In this document: positions 1-7,478 of the stretch, piece after piece
Layout: each line of letters starts with the position of its first letter
Numbering within the stretch: position 1 is the stretch's first letter
NCBI GenBank assembly: GCA_005792865.1
Contig: SXQR01000008.1
Coordinates: 1-11,268 of the forward strand
Source of the DNA: Flavobacterium sp.
GTDB taxonomy: Bacteria; Bacteroidota; Bacteroidia; Flavobacteriales; Flavobacteriaceae
Length of the DNA stretch: 11,268 nucleotides
Direction of reading: 5' to 3'
The notes under the pieces: model-generated
What the model saw: only the letters and a program-made list of their open reading frames with translations
Told to the model about the DNA's origin: nothing
Databases searched by the model: none
Made by a program: the position numbers and the translations under genes

Positions 1-488
1 GAAATTACCGGCTCGAACCGCTTGTATTTCCAGCTTTCGAGCGAAAAAAGCAGTCTTTTTACAAACGAGGTTTCGCTTTGTGCGACGCCGGCAAAATAAT
101 CCTGTTCGATGTTGTGCAGGCGCAGTATGCGTTTACGGTCGCTAAAACGGTTTCGGCTTGCCAGCATCGCAGTCTTGAGGCCGTCAAAAAGTATGGGCGC
201 ATCGACCGCGGCAATATTTTTTTCCAACTGCGGATGGTTGCGCGAAGCCACCGAAAAGGGCAGGCGCGAAAACGCCAGGAACGGATTGCGGGAAACCCTG
301 TAAAAATGGACGGCCTTGGCAACCGCCTTCAATTCGGGTGAGGGAAGCCTGTCATCCGTCACAAAACAGTGCAGATGGATTTCACACCCGATCGCATGAA
401 GCGCGGCTACTTTAAAATAAACATCGACCACGCCGCCATACACGGGTGGATAGGGATTGTCGAAACTGATGACGTGTAGCGCTTGCAC
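1..488 (-). CDS. Glycosyltransferase, N-terminal part (runs off left edge)
   Basis: This is an open frame of 162 codons on the minus strand from a GTG at 488-486 to the window edge, with an in-frame TAG further upstream and no ATG. The start reads (M)QALHVISFDNPYPPVYGGV, followed by a VDVYFKVAALHAIGCEIHLHCF stretch; both match the N-terminal Rossmann half of GT-B glycosyltransferases common in Bacteroidota polysaccharide clusters. Near residue 110 comes PILFDGLKTAML, and near 135 RILRLHNIEQDYF, the second an acceptor-side feature of this family. The C-terminal nucleotide-sugar-binding half, which should hold the conserved glutamates, is outside the window. By family the protein is cytoplasmic or membrane-associated and transfers a sugar to a lipid-linked glycan; donor and acceptor cannot be read. 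It is divergent from the GT2 gene at 546, 57 bases away. The coding call is strong; the GTG start is the best available but less certain. Confidence 0.87.
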   Translation of the reverse strand, partial: MQALHVISFDNPYPPVYGGVVDVYFKVAALHAIGCEIHLHCFVTDDRLPSPELKAVAKAVHFYRVSRNPFLAFSRLPFSVASRNHPQLEKNIAAVDAPILFDGLKTAMLASRNRFSDRKRILRLHNIEQDYFAGVAQSETSFVKRLLFSLESWKYKRFEPVI

Positions 489-493
489 CGGAC

Positions 494-501
494 CAAAAAT
501 A
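494..501 (-). promoter_or_regulatory. Possible -7 box (TATTTTTG) before the left-edge glycosyltransferase
   Basis: Read on the minus strand, TATTTTTG matches the Bacteroidota -7 consensus TAnnTTTG. It ends only 5 bases before the proposed GTG start at 488, so a transcript from it would be almost leaderless. No TTTG lies at the usual distance of about 19-20 bases upstream. This may be chance. Confidence 0.25.
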
Positions 502-522
502 CGGCTTTTGGGCGTCTTTGCC

Positions 523-530
523 TATCTTTG
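523..530 (+). promoter_or_regulatory. Candidate -7 box (TATCTTTG) for the GT2 gene
   Basis: TATCTTTG is an exact match to the Bacteroidota -7 consensus TAnnTTTG and ends 15 bases before the ATG at 546. The nearest upstream TTTG (507-510) is only 12 bases away, so the -33 element is not convincing. The box overlaps a 10-base palindrome, TTTGGCCAAA (527-536). Confidence 0.45.
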
Positions 531-545
531 GCCAAAACCCGTGCA

Positions 546-1490
546 ATGCCCTACTTTTCGGTCGTGATGCCACTTTACAACAAGGAAGCATTTGTTGCCG
601 ATGCGGTGCGGAGCGTACTCGCGCAGAACTTCGCCGACTTCGAACTTCTCATTGTCGATGATGCTTCCACCGATGCAAGCCTGCACGTGGCAGAGAGCAT
701 CGATGACCCGCGTATCCGCATCATCAGGCATGAAAAAAACAAGGGATTATCGGCTGCGCGAAACACCGGTATTAAAAATGCGGCGGCCAAATTCGTTGCC
801 TTCCTTGATGCCGACGACCTTTGGTTGCCAATGTTCCTCGAAAAAATTGTAAGCCTCGTCGAAGAATTTCCGCAGGCCTCCATTTTTGCCACGGGATACC
901 TCGAGCAGCGCCGGGGAATAAATGCCGCGCCCCTTAAAATCAATCTTGAGGTGGCAAAAGGTTCGGCTTTGGTGCTGCCTGATTACTTTGAGGCGGCGCT
1001 TTATCAACCGCCGTATTGGTTCGGGAGCGCGGCAGTCAGGAAAAGCGCCTTTGACCAGGCAGGATATTTTGACGAAACCATCACTTTTGGCGAAGACACC
1101 GACTGGAACATCCGGGCGAATTTGCTTTTGAAAGCCGCCTATCTGCATGAGCCCCACGCGATTTACCGGATCGATTCCCAAAACCAGATCACCGGATCAC
1201 GGCTCGGCGGCCGCTACATCACCGATTTCTCGAAATATGAAACAAACAATCCCAACTATCCTTCACTAAAAAAATTCCTCTACGCCAACCGCTATTTTCT
1301 CGCCATGGCCTATAAGATGGAAGGCTCCAAAAAGGAATTCACCTTATTGCGGGGACAGATAGATGCCCGCAATCTATCGGCAGCACAAAAAATGATGCTC
1401 GGAATGCCGCGCCCCCTGGCTGCGCTGTTGCAAAAAGCCAAACGGTGGGTGCTGCGCCGCGGAATCCGGCTGACGGCGTTTCCGCGATAA
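546..1490 (+). CDS. Family 2 glycosyltransferase (GT-A fold)
   Basis: The protein has 314 residues and uses a nucleotide-sugar donor to extend a lipid-linked surface glycan on the cytoplasmic side of the inner membrane. Its N-terminus MPYFSVVMPLYNKEAFVADA is the classic GT2 opening. It is followed by the nucleotide-binding VDDASTD (about 37-43), KGLSAARNTGI (66-76), the metal-binding DXD motif as DADD (88-91), and GEDTDW (182-187), where the ED pair supplies the usual catalytic base region. The C-terminal 60 residues are basic (KKAKRW-type stretch, then RRGIRL), consistent with a membrane-surface contact. The frame stays open upstream to a TTG at 483, but the family motif begins immediately after the ATG at 546, and a -7 box sits 15 bases before it, so 546 is preferred. 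It converges with the ketoisomerase gene, leaving 11 bases between stops. Specificity cannot be read from the sequence. Confidence 0.93.
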   Translation: MPYFSVVMPLYNKEAFVADAVRSVLAQNFADFELLIVDDASTDASLHVAESIDDPRIRIIRHEKNKGLSAARNTGIKNAAAKFVAFLDADDLWLPMFLEKIVSLVEEFPQASIFATGYLEQRRGINAAPLKINLEVAKGSALVLPDYFEAALYQPPYWFGSAAVRKSAFDQAGYFDETITFGEDTDWNIRANLLLKAAYLHEPHAIYRIDSQNQITGSRLGGRYITDFSKYETNNPNYPSLKKFLYANRYFLAMAYKMEGSKKEFTLLRGQIDARNLSAAQKMMLGMPRPLAALLQKAKRWVLRRGIRLTAFPR

Positions 1491-1501
1491 GAAATCAGGT
1501 T

Positions 1502-1900
1502 CTAAGAGTCTTGGATATGCGCGATAAATTCGTCGTAGTCGCGGATATAATCCTCCTCGGTAAACACGTCCGAAGCCAAAACCAAACACACCGAACCCGC
1601 CGAAAAGTTCTCGAGTTCACGCCAGGTATCCTGCGCGATAAGCAGCCCCTTGTCGGGTTTGTTGAGCGGAACGGTCTTTCTAACCTTTCCGTCATCCAGG
1701 ATCACGTCAAAACTGCCCGCGACGGGAATCAGCAATTCCTGCACCTGTTTATGGGCATGGCCGCCGCGCCTGGCCGATGAAGGCACGTCGAAAAGATAGT
1801 AAACCCTTTTGATGGCAAAGGGGATCGCGTCCTTTTCCACGATGGCCAGATTGCCGCGCGGGTCTTCAATTTTTGGCAGGCTGATAAGCGATATTTCCAT
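1502..1900 (-). CDS. fdtA: FdtA/QdtA-type dTDP-4-keto-6-deoxyglucose 3,4-ketoisomerase (WxcM-like cupin)
   Basis: This is a 132-residue single-domain cupin, close to the size of stand-alone FdtA and QdtA. By family it moves the keto group of dTDP-4-keto-6-deoxyglucose from C4 to C3, giving the substrate for a C3 aminotransferase on the way to 3-amino-3,6-dideoxyhexoses. Visible family marks are DPRGNLAIVE (13-22), RVYYLFDVP (32-40), the RRGGHAHK block with H48 and H50 of the HxH pair regarded as active-site residues in FdtA, QELLIPVAGSFDVILDDG, and a C-terminal SDVFTEEDYIRDYDEF typical of WxcM-like proteins. FdtA and QdtA differ in the C4 stereochemistry of the product, which cannot be decided here, so the symbol is provisional. 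The gene lies 4 bases after the stop of the GT4 gene and is presumably cotranscribed with it. Its likely partner is the aminotransferase at 6381-7478. Confidence 0.9.
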   Translation of the reverse strand: MEISLISLPKIEDPRGNLAIVEKDAIPFAIKRVYYLFDVPSSARRGGHAHKQVQELLIPVAGSFDVILDDGKVRKTVPLNKPDKGLLIAQDTWRELENFSAGSVCLVLASDVFTEEDYIRDYDEFIAHIQDS

Positions 1901-1904
1901 GGCG

Positions 1905-3005
1905 CTAACTTACGTCAATTTTTAGCATCGACAGCCATTTTGGCCCGATGTGGGCGATGTCAAATGCCTGTGCCGACATGCGCGCGTTTGCCTTCAACCG
2001 GGCCTGCAACGCGGCGTCCGAGGATAATTCTTCCATTGCCGATGCCAGAGCCGTAAAATCCTGGTTGCGCACCAGCAGGCCGTTTTCGCCATCGTGGATG
2101 ATCTCGGACGGGCCGGATACGCAATCGAATGAAACAACCGGCGTACCGCAGGCGAGTGCCTCCGGAATCACATTGGGAAAACCCTCATTGCGGCTGCACA
2201 GCACAAGGAATCTGGCCGCCTTATAGTATGGATAGAGATTTGCCACAAATCCCTTGAACTCCACCATCGTACCCACGCCCAGGTCTTTCGCCAATTGGCG
2301 GTAGGTATCGAGATTGGCGCCCTCACCAAGCAGGAGGAGTGAAATTCCCCTTTGCGGCAATCCGGAATTGGAATAGGCTTCGATGAGTCGGTCAAATTGC
2401 TTGATGCCGTCGTTCATGCGGCCTACGGCAAGGATATAATCTGCCGTAGGTGCAAAAGCTGCCGCTTCCCTTGAAATCTGCGCAATGTCGAACAGATTGT
2501 GGATCGTGAGAACGTCCGATGCGCGTTTCTCAAGAAGTATCTTTTCCCTGATGGCTTGCGAGACCGTTACCACCTTGTTACCGGAATACAAGGCGCGCGA
2601 CAGCACGACGCTTTTTGGAAAGTAAAAATCCAGCACGGCCGAATGCACGGTGTAATGCACATTGTCCGGATAGGCGAACGTCCTGATTATCCATTCCTGA
2701 AAGAATGTGGGCCGCATCCTGAAATCAACGACGGCATCAAAACGGTTCTTGCGAAAAAGCCGGCGCAGGGCTGCCAATCGGCGGAATTTTCTAATCACCG
2801 GGTTTGCATTTGGGGAAATCTTGGCCAGGTTGACCAATTCGCCTGCAAAATCATAGTTGATCCTGTCCACGAAAATGATGTTGCAAACCGAAATCCCCAC
2901 GCTGTCAAGATACCTGGACAGGGTTGCGTGGACCTTTTCGGCACCGCCGCCGCCAAGCGAATCCCCCACGAGGGCAATTCTGGCAAGCGGCTTTTGGTTT
3001 GTCAT
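1905..3005 (-). CDS. Family 4 glycosyltransferase (GT-B fold)
   Basis: This retaining GT4 enzyme of 366 residues would add a sugar to the growing repeat unit at the cytoplasmic membrane face. The N-terminal half opens with RIALVGDSLGGGGAEKVHATLSR (9-31), the glycine-rich GGAE loop common in this family. The C-terminal half shows YILAVGRMNDGIKQFDRLIEA (190-210), with R196 and K202 in the places that bind donor phosphates, then LLLLGEGANLDTYRQLA, and the diagnostic E-x7-E motif EGFPNVIPE (E274, E282) followed by ALACGTPVVSFD and GPSEII. ATG at 3005 is the first start, and the GGAE block follows closely. The gene is divergent from the glycosyltransferase at 3042 with only 36 bases between starts, and is followed after 4 bases by the ketoisomerase gene. 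Sugar specificity is unknown. Confidence 0.94.
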   Translation of the reverse strand: MTNQKPLARIALVGDSLGGGGAEKVHATLSRYLDSVGISVCNIIFVDRINYDFAGELVNLAKISPNANPVIRKFRRLAALRRLFRKNRFDAVVDFRMRPTFFQEWIIRTFAYPDNVHYTVHSAVLDFYFPKSVVLSRALYSGNKVVTVSQAIREKILLEKRASDVLTIHNLFDIAQISREAAAFAPTADYILAVGRMNDGIKQFDRLIEAYSNSGLPQRGISLLLLGEGANLDTYRQLAKDLGVGTMVEFKGFVANLYPYYKAARFLVLCSRNEGFPNVIPEALACGTPVVSFDCVSGPSEIIHDGENGLLVRNQDFTALASAMEELSSDAALQARLKANARMSAQAFDIAHIGPKWLSMLKIDVS

Positions 3006-3024
3006 CGGGCTTTGGCTATTTTAG
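2993..3024 (+). promoter_or_regulatory. Possible promoter for the plus-strand glycosyltransferase at 3042
   Basis: TTTG at 2993-2996 is followed after 20 bases by TATTTTAG (3017-3024), a one-mismatch version of the -7 consensus TAnnTTTG. The ATG comes 17 bases later. The -33 part lies inside the start of the divergent GT4 gene, and the -7 part overlaps the palindrome at 3011-3029. Confidence 0.35.
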
Positions 3025-3029
3025 CCAAA
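3011..3029. repeat. Perfect 8-bp inverted repeat in a divergent intergenic region
   Basis: TTTGGCTA-TTT-TAGCCAAA is a perfect inverted repeat with a 3-base centre. It fills most of the 36-base gap between the divergent starts at 3005 and 3042 and overlaps candidate -7 boxes on both strands. It could be an operator for a dimeric regulator acting on both genes, or a 5' UTR hairpin. The function is inferred only from symmetry and position. Confidence 0.6.
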
Positions 3030-3033
3030 TATA
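3026..3033 (-). promoter_or_regulatory. Candidate -7 box (TATATTTG) for the GT4-ketoisomerase pair
   Basis: On the minus strand, TATATTTG matches TAnnTTTG exactly and ends 20 bases before the ATG at 3005. This leader length resembles those of the plus-strand candidates at 523 and 8529. I see no TTTG at the expected -33 position, which would fall inside the divergent gene. Confidence 0.45.
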
Positions 3034-3041
3034 GCGGTTTC

Positions 3042-4178
3042 ATGAGAATTCTCTTTATTGGCGAATACAGCAGGCTGCACACCACCCTCAAGGAAGGCCT
3101 GGCCAAATTGGGGCACGAGGCGGTGATCGTGGGCAACGGGGACGGATTCAAGGGATTCGATATGGACTACAATATCGACGCAACCTTCATGAAGAAAGGC
3201 TTGCCAAATTTGTTACGACAGGTGTTTTTCAGGATTTTCAAGTACGACTTGGCGCGACTGGAACATGGCATGCGATTTTATCAGTTGCTGCCCCGGCTCA
3301 AGGGATTCGATATCGTCCAACTCGTCAGTGACACGCCGATCCTTGCACCCCTCTGGATGGAATCGGCCCTGCTCGAGAAGCTTTCCTGCCAGAACGGGCG
3401 GATGTTCTTGCTCTCATCAGGTACCGACACCCCATTCATGGAAGCGGTTACCGCGGGGAAATACAGGTATTCGCTGTATGACGCCTATTTGCAGGACGCA
3501 TCGCGCATTGAAGAGTACCGGCATGTCGTGCGCCACCTGAAGCGGCGATACAAAAGGCATTACGCCAGGATACTGGAACTCGTGCATGGGGTCATTGCCA
3601 CCGACCTCGATTACCACATCGCACTTGAAGGAAGGGAAAAATATCTCGGAATGATCCCCAATCCGGTCAATGTGGACGCAATCCCCTTTACCGAACCTGA
3701 TCTGAGTGGAAAGATCGTTATTTTCCACGGCATCAACCGCTGGAACTACCACAAGAAAGGAAATGCCTATTTTGAAAGAGCGCTGGAAATGGTTCGGTCA
3801 AAATACGGCGATAAGATCGAGATCGTCCAGACCGATACGCTTCCCTATATTGAATACGTGAACATGATGTCACGGGCCCACATCGTCCTGGACCAGGTCA
3901 ATGCCTATGACCAGGGATACAATGCACTTGAGGCCATGGCGCGTGGCAAGGTTGTCTTTACCGGCGCCGAAAGCGAATTTCAAAAGTACTACGACCTGGC
4001 CGAAACCGTCGCGGTGAATGCCCTTCCGGATCCCGGTTCGATTGCACGGGCTCTGTCTGAATTGATTGAAGAACCTTCAAAAGTCGCGGCAATCGGTCAT
4101 CGTGCGAGAAGATTTGTGGAAGATCGGCACGACTACGTAAAATCGGCCAAAAAATATCTGGCGATCTGGAATCGTTAA
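3042..4178 (+). CDS. Glycosyltransferase, GT-B fold (family 1/4-like)
   Basis: The protein has 378 residues. The N-terminus MRILFIGEYSRLHTTLKEGL and the following LGHEAVIVGNGDGFKGFD are typical of GT-B glycosyltransferases from Bacteroidota. The linker holds GVIATDLDYHIAL (183-195) and IPNPVNVDAI (205-214). The C-terminal Rossmann half has IVIFHGINRWNYHKKGNAYFERAL (225-248), where the KKG replaces the usual phosphate-binding lysine-glycine, and ends in DQVNAYDQGYNALEAMARGK (284-303), with E297 at the position of the conserved C-terminal glutamate. The full E-x7-E of GT4 is not present, so the match to that family is loose. The frame remains open upstream to about 2499, but that stretch is antisense to the GT4 gene and reads as non-protein, so ATG 3042 is the start. 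Its stop shares the bases TTAA with the stop of the convergent acyltransferase gene. Confidence 0.9.
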   Translation: MRILFIGEYSRLHTTLKEGLAKLGHEAVIVGNGDGFKGFDMDYNIDATFMKKGLPNLLRQVFFRIFKYDLARLEHGMRFYQLLPRLKGFDIVQLVSDTPILAPLWMESALLEKLSCQNGRMFLLSSGTDTPFMEAVTAGKYRYSLYDAYLQDASRIEEYRHVVRHLKRRYKRHYARILELVHGVIATDLDYHIALEGREKYLGMIPNPVNVDAIPFTEPDLSGKIVIFHGINRWNYHKKGNAYFERALEMVRSKYGDKIEIVQTDTLPYIEYVNMMSRAHIVLDQVNAYDQGYNALEAMARGKVVFTGAESEFQKYYDLAETVAVNALPDPGSIARALSELIEEPSKVAAIGHRARRFVEDRHDYVKSAKKYLAIWNR

Positions 4179-4918
4179 ACCCTGAGCCACTGCTCCATCG
4201 CCTCCTCTTCGCCTTCCCAATCGCGCGAAATATTGTTCTTGAGCAGTTTTGCGGGAATCCCGCCAATCAGGATATTGGTGCCAAGATGCCGATAATCCTT
4301 GTTGCACATGCTGTTTGACGCTACTGTGCACCGATCAGGCGTCGCGCTACCGGGCATTATGGTGACGCGGTGGCCCAGATAATTGTAGGAACCGAGGAAA
4401 ACGGGGCTGGTCATGGGCAGTTTTGTGTTGGTCGCCGTATCCACCATCTGGTGAAAATGCGAATCGAGCACTTGCGATTCATAGCCGATCCGCACGTATT
4501 GCCCAAACTGGATCAGTTCATGGCAGATCAGTTTTCCCGAATTGCCCATTCCCGCCATGTCTCCCAATCGGCATACGGCACCGGGCCCCACAAAAATCGT
4601 ATAATCCTTGCCGAATTGTGCTTTGCCGTTGAATTGAAGGCTGCCGTCCAAATGCAAAAGCGCTGTTCCTTTTGAACGTGAAAGCAATTCATAGGTTTGC
4701 CCAAATCCTACCATCCCGGCACTGAGAGGTCCTGAAATGGAAATCGAGCCTTTAAGGCTCGCAAACTTCACCGAGCCGTAAAAATAGACCGGAAGTTTTA
4801 GGGCCACCTCAAAGGGAAACATCCTGAAATTGAAATACAGGGTCTTGACCCAGTTCACATCGACGTAAAACTTCAATCGCGCCAACCAATGCCGCGGCCT
4901 GATCAATTTACTGCTCAT
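4175..4918 (-). CDS. Left-handed beta-helix (hexapeptide-repeat) acyltransferase
   Basis: The protein has 247 residues. The first 85 or so (KLIRPRHWLARLKFYVDVNWVKT...) form an N-terminal extension, followed by imperfect hexapeptide turns from about 85 to 225 (for example LDGSLQFNGKAQFGKDYTIFVGPGAV, ELIQFGQYVRIG, LGSYNYLGHRVTIMPGS). The helix is closed by NILIGGIPAKLLKNNISRDW (215-234), the usual end of LbH acetyltransferases. SHFH (153-156) supplies candidate catalytic histidines H154 and H156. By family it would move an acetyl or other acyl group from acyl-CoA to a sugar hydroxyl or amine. It is the last gene of the ATGA-coupled operon, overlapping the flippase stop, and its stop overlaps the convergent gene at 4178. 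It could be the N-acyltransferase completing the 3-amino sugar (FdtC is of this fold) or an O-acetyltransferase; the long N-terminal extension and the place after the flippase leave this open. Confidence 0.87.
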   Translation of the reverse strand: MSSKLIRPRHWLARLKFYVDVNWVKTLYFNFRMFPFEVALKLPVYFYGSVKFASLKGSISISGPLSAGMVGFGQTYELLSRSKGTALLHLDGSLQFNGKAQFGKDYTIFVGPGAVCRLGDMAGMGNSGKLICHELIQFGQYVRIGYESQVLDSHFHQMVDTATNTKLPMTSPVFLGSYNYLGHRVTIMPGSATPDRCTVASNSMCNKDYRHLGTNILIGGIPAKLLKNNISRDWEGEEEAMEQWLRV

Positions 4919-6384
4919 CGTTTTTTACGTTTTTTCCATTGGCCGGCAAATTCGGTCTTCTCGCGGAGCAACCGGTATGAGTAATACAGGCTGGACGCGG
5001 CAAGTAGCACAAATCCCAGTTCCCGGATCACGTCTGCAGTAAAAATAAGCAAAAATGCGAGGGCACAAAACGCGGCGCAGATGGCAAGGGAAACCAACAA
5101 CCCGGACGTGGGGTAGATATTGTATCGCTTCCTTGCAATAAGCGCCAGGATCACCATATGAAGGAAATAATGCAACGCAAAAGCGGCGCCCAGGCCAGCC
5201 AGCCCGTAAAGATTGTAACCCACAATATGGAGCGCAAGGAAAAGTGCATTGAAAAAGAATGCGGTCTTGATGAACATCGGCGAATCTCCGCGTGCCAGCA
5301 TGACGTACCCGATGGACCACGACACGGCCCGGAACAGCATTCCCGCGACGCCAAACAAGACCATGGGCACAATGGCAGTAAAATTTTCGGCAAAGAGGAT
5401 CCTGATGATCGGACGGCACAGCGCCACAAAGACGATGATCACGGGCGTAATGACCAGCACCGCCACCGTCGCCTGCCTTGAAACCGACAGCCTGATCTCC
5501 GTGAAATCGTCGCCCAGGGCGCTGAGCCGCGGGAGGTAATCGGTTCCCATTGACGAGAAGATCATCCCCATATAGGTATTGAGCAAAAGAAAACCGGCAC
5601 TGTAATAACCGGCCTGTTCAAGTCCGCCGGAACGGCTGATGTAAAGGTGAATGATATAGGATACGGCAGACGAGACGAGCGCACTCAAACTCATCATGAT
5701 GCCCAGGACGAGCATGGCCTTCCCATCCCGAAAGACTTGCCGCACCGGGATGCGCACCCGGTCTATCCTGACTTTTGACGCGAAAAACCACGAGAACAAC
5801 AGTGCCGATGCCGACGAGATCACGATCGCGGGTACGATGGCGTCGATGCCGTAGAGATAGTACAGCGGAAGCGAAATCAAGAGGCCGGTCAAATTTCCGG
5901 CGAGGGATGCGCGCGCCAGCAGCCTGACCTTTTGGAGGCCCTGCAACACCGCAAGTTGCCCGTTTGACAACTGTCTGAACAGCAGCGTCACCGAAATCCA
6001 AAGAAAGGAGGTGGTGTGTTGCGTATGGCCGAAAGTCAGTTTGCTGAGCAATGGTGAAAGCGCCGCTACCGACAACGCTCCGGCGAGCCCCGTGATCCAT
6101 ACGATCTTTCGCAGTACCGATACGGTTTTGGGTAGCGCACCCCCTTCGCGGGAATTGACCTGGGCAATCTGGCGCACCGCGCTGGTCTCGAGGCCGAGGC
6201 TCGTCGCGTTGCTGATCACGCTGATGGCCGTATTGAGTAGCCCGGCGATTCCCATCCCGGCCGGGCCGATCAGCAGTGCGATCGCCTTGGACCTGATGAG
6301 CGAAACGAGCATGCTGAACACCTGGACCCCGCCAAAAACGGTAGTCGAGCGCAGGATCTGGCGGTATCTTGCCGATTCGATCAT
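4915..6384 (-). CDS. wzx: Wzx-type O-antigen/polysaccharide flippase
   Basis: This 489-residue polytopic inner-membrane protein of the MOP superfamily would flip undecaprenyl-pyrophosphate-linked repeat units to the periplasm. The opening [20 protein letters not shown], then [55 protein letters not shown], is characteristic of O-antigen translocases close to WzxE. It is followed by repeated hydrophobic segments of membrane-spanning length across the whole protein, such as [34 protein letters not shown] and [15 protein letters not shown]. The C-terminus is strongly basic (KKRKKR), as expected of a cytoplasmic tail. Its start overlaps the aminotransferase stop (ATGA at 6381-6384), and its stop overlaps the next start the same way. 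An aminotransferase gene followed directly by a flippase gene is also the arrangement of wecE and wzxE in the enterobacterial common antigen locus. Substrate specificity is inferred only. Confidence 0.93.
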   Translation of the reverse strand: MIESARYRQILRSTTVFGGVQVFSMLVSLIRSKAIALLIGPAGMGIAGLLNTAISVISNATSLGLETSAVRQIAQVNSREGGALPKTVSVLRKIVWITGLAGALSVAALSPLLSKLTFGHTQHTTSFLWISVTLLFRQLSNGQLAVLQGLQKVRLLARASLAGNLTGLLISLPLYYLYGIDAIVPAIVISSASALLFSWFFASKVRIDRVRIPVRQVFRDGKAMLVLGIMMSLSALVSSAVSYIIHLYISRSGGLEQAGYYSAGFLLLNTYMGMIFSSMGTDYLPRLSALGDDFTEIRLSVSRQATVAVLVITPVIIVFVALCRPIIRILFAENFTAIVPMVLFGVAGMLFRAVSWSIGYVMLARGDSPMFIKTAFFFNALFLALHIVGYNLYGLAGLGAAFALHYFLHMVILALIARKRYNIYPTSGLLVSLAICAAFCALAFLLIFTADVIRELGFVLLAASSLYYSYRLLREKTEFAGQWKKRKKR

Positions 6385-7478
6385 CTAAAATTGTTTACGG
6401 CTTCGATGACCACTGAAACTTCATCCGGGGTGAGTGCCGGGCTGATGGGCAGGCTCAGCACCTGGTCGTGGATGCGCTCGGTAATGGGAAAGTTGAGCGC
6501 ACGGAATTGCGGCAGGGCGTTTTGCCTGTGGGGCGGCACGGGGTAATGGATCAGGGTCTCGACATTGCGCACCTTGAGATGTTCCTGGAGCGCATCGCGG
6601 CGGTCGCAACGCACCACAAAAAGGTGATAAACATGTGCATCGTCTGCATCGTCGGGAAGCATGACCAGCGGATTGGAGATTTCCTTGCGGTAACGTGTTG
6701 CGATCTCTCTGCGGAGGGCGTTCTCACGATCGAGTTCGGAAAGGCGGATTTGCAGGAAGGCGGCCTGCAATTCATCCAATCGGCTGTTGAACCCGGGGAT
6801 TTCATTGAAATATTTTTGTTCCGACCCGTAATTCCGCAACATCCGGACCGTGCGGGCCAGTTCGCCGTTGTTTGTGGTGACCGCCCCTGCGTCGCCCAGC
6901 GCCCCCAAATTCTTGCCCGGATAGAACGAGAATCCGGCCGCGTCGCCCAAGCTGCCTGCCTTTCCGGATTTTAGCCGCGCCCCGTGCGCCTGCGCCGCAT
7001 CTTCAATCAACAGCAAATCGTGTTTCTTTGCCAGTGCCGACAGGTTTTCCATGTCCGTCAGACGACCGTAGAGATGCACGGCCAGGATGGCACGCGTACG
7101 CGGCGAAATGGCTTTTTCCACCTCCGAAGGCGAAAGGTTAAAACTTCTTTCGTCAGGTTCGCAGAGGATTGGTTCAAGTCCGGCCTGGATGATGGCCAAA
7201 ATCGATGCGATGTAGGTATTTGCGGGCACGATGACCCCATCGCCCGGCTTCAGCCTGCCCAGATGGACATACGCCCGCAGGATCAGGACAAGCGCGTCCA
7301 GACCGTTGCCCGTGCCGATGCAATGGCCCGTACCGCAATACTGGGCGAATGCGCGCTCAAAGGCCTCGCACTCGCGGCCCATGATAAACCAGCCGCGGTC
7401 CAGGATTTCGGTGAGCGATTCGCGATACCGGACGGCGAACGGCGCATTGATCTTTTGCAGGTCAAGGAATTTTATCAT
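6381..7478 (-). CDS. DegT/DnrJ/EryC1/StrS-family PLP sugar aminotransferase (FdtB/QdtB-like)
   Basis: The protein has 365 residues, normal for the family. It would transfer an amino group from glutamate to a keto group of a nucleotide sugar. Visible marks are [11 protein letters not shown] (4-14), GTGNGLDAL (55-63), [12 protein letters not shown] (85-96), the PLP-contacting [11 protein letters not shown] (157-167) with D160, and the Schiff-base lysine K189 in [18 protein letters not shown] (183-200). [16 protein letters not shown] (231-246) and the C-terminal [13 protein letters not shown] (311-323) are also standard. The ketoisomerase encoded at 1502-1900 in the same locus makes C3 amination (FdtB or QdtB) the most likely reaction, but a C4 aminotransferase such as WecE has the same motifs, so no symbol is given. 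The gene overlaps its neighbours by ATGA on both sides, which implies translational coupling. Confidence 0.94.
   Translation of the reverse strand: MIKFLDLQKINAPFAVRYRESLTEILDRGWFIMGRECEAFERAFAQYCGTGHCIGTGNGLDALVLILRAYVHLGRLKPGDGVIVPANTYIASILAIIQAGLEPILCEPDERSFNLSPSEVEKAISPRTRAILAVHLYGRLTDMENLSALAKKHDLLLIEDAAQAHGARLKSGKAGSLGDAAGFSFYPGKNLGALGDAGAVTTNNGELARTVRMLRNYGSEQKYFNEIPGFNSRLDELQAAFLQIRLSELDRENALRREIATRYRKEISNPLVMLPDDADDAHVYHLFVVRCDRRDALQEHLKVRNVETLIHYPVPPHRQNALPQFRALNFPITERIHDQVLSLPISPALTPDEVSVVIEAVNNFR

Noticed and set aside
78..341. Plus-strand small open frames at the left edge.
   Set aside because: The minus strand here encodes a conserved glycosyltransferase N-terminus without interruption, so the plus frames are shadows.
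483..545. TTG-initiated extension of the GT2 protein by 21 residues.
   Set aside because: It overlaps the start of the divergent gene, contains the candidate promoter box, and the GT2 fold begins directly after the ATG at 546.
2499..3041. Open plus-strand extension upstream of the glycosyltransferase at 3042, which could suggest a 559-residue fusion protein.
   Set aside because: It is antisense to the well-supported GT4 gene, shows no family-like segments, and a canonical MRILFIGEYS start follows it.
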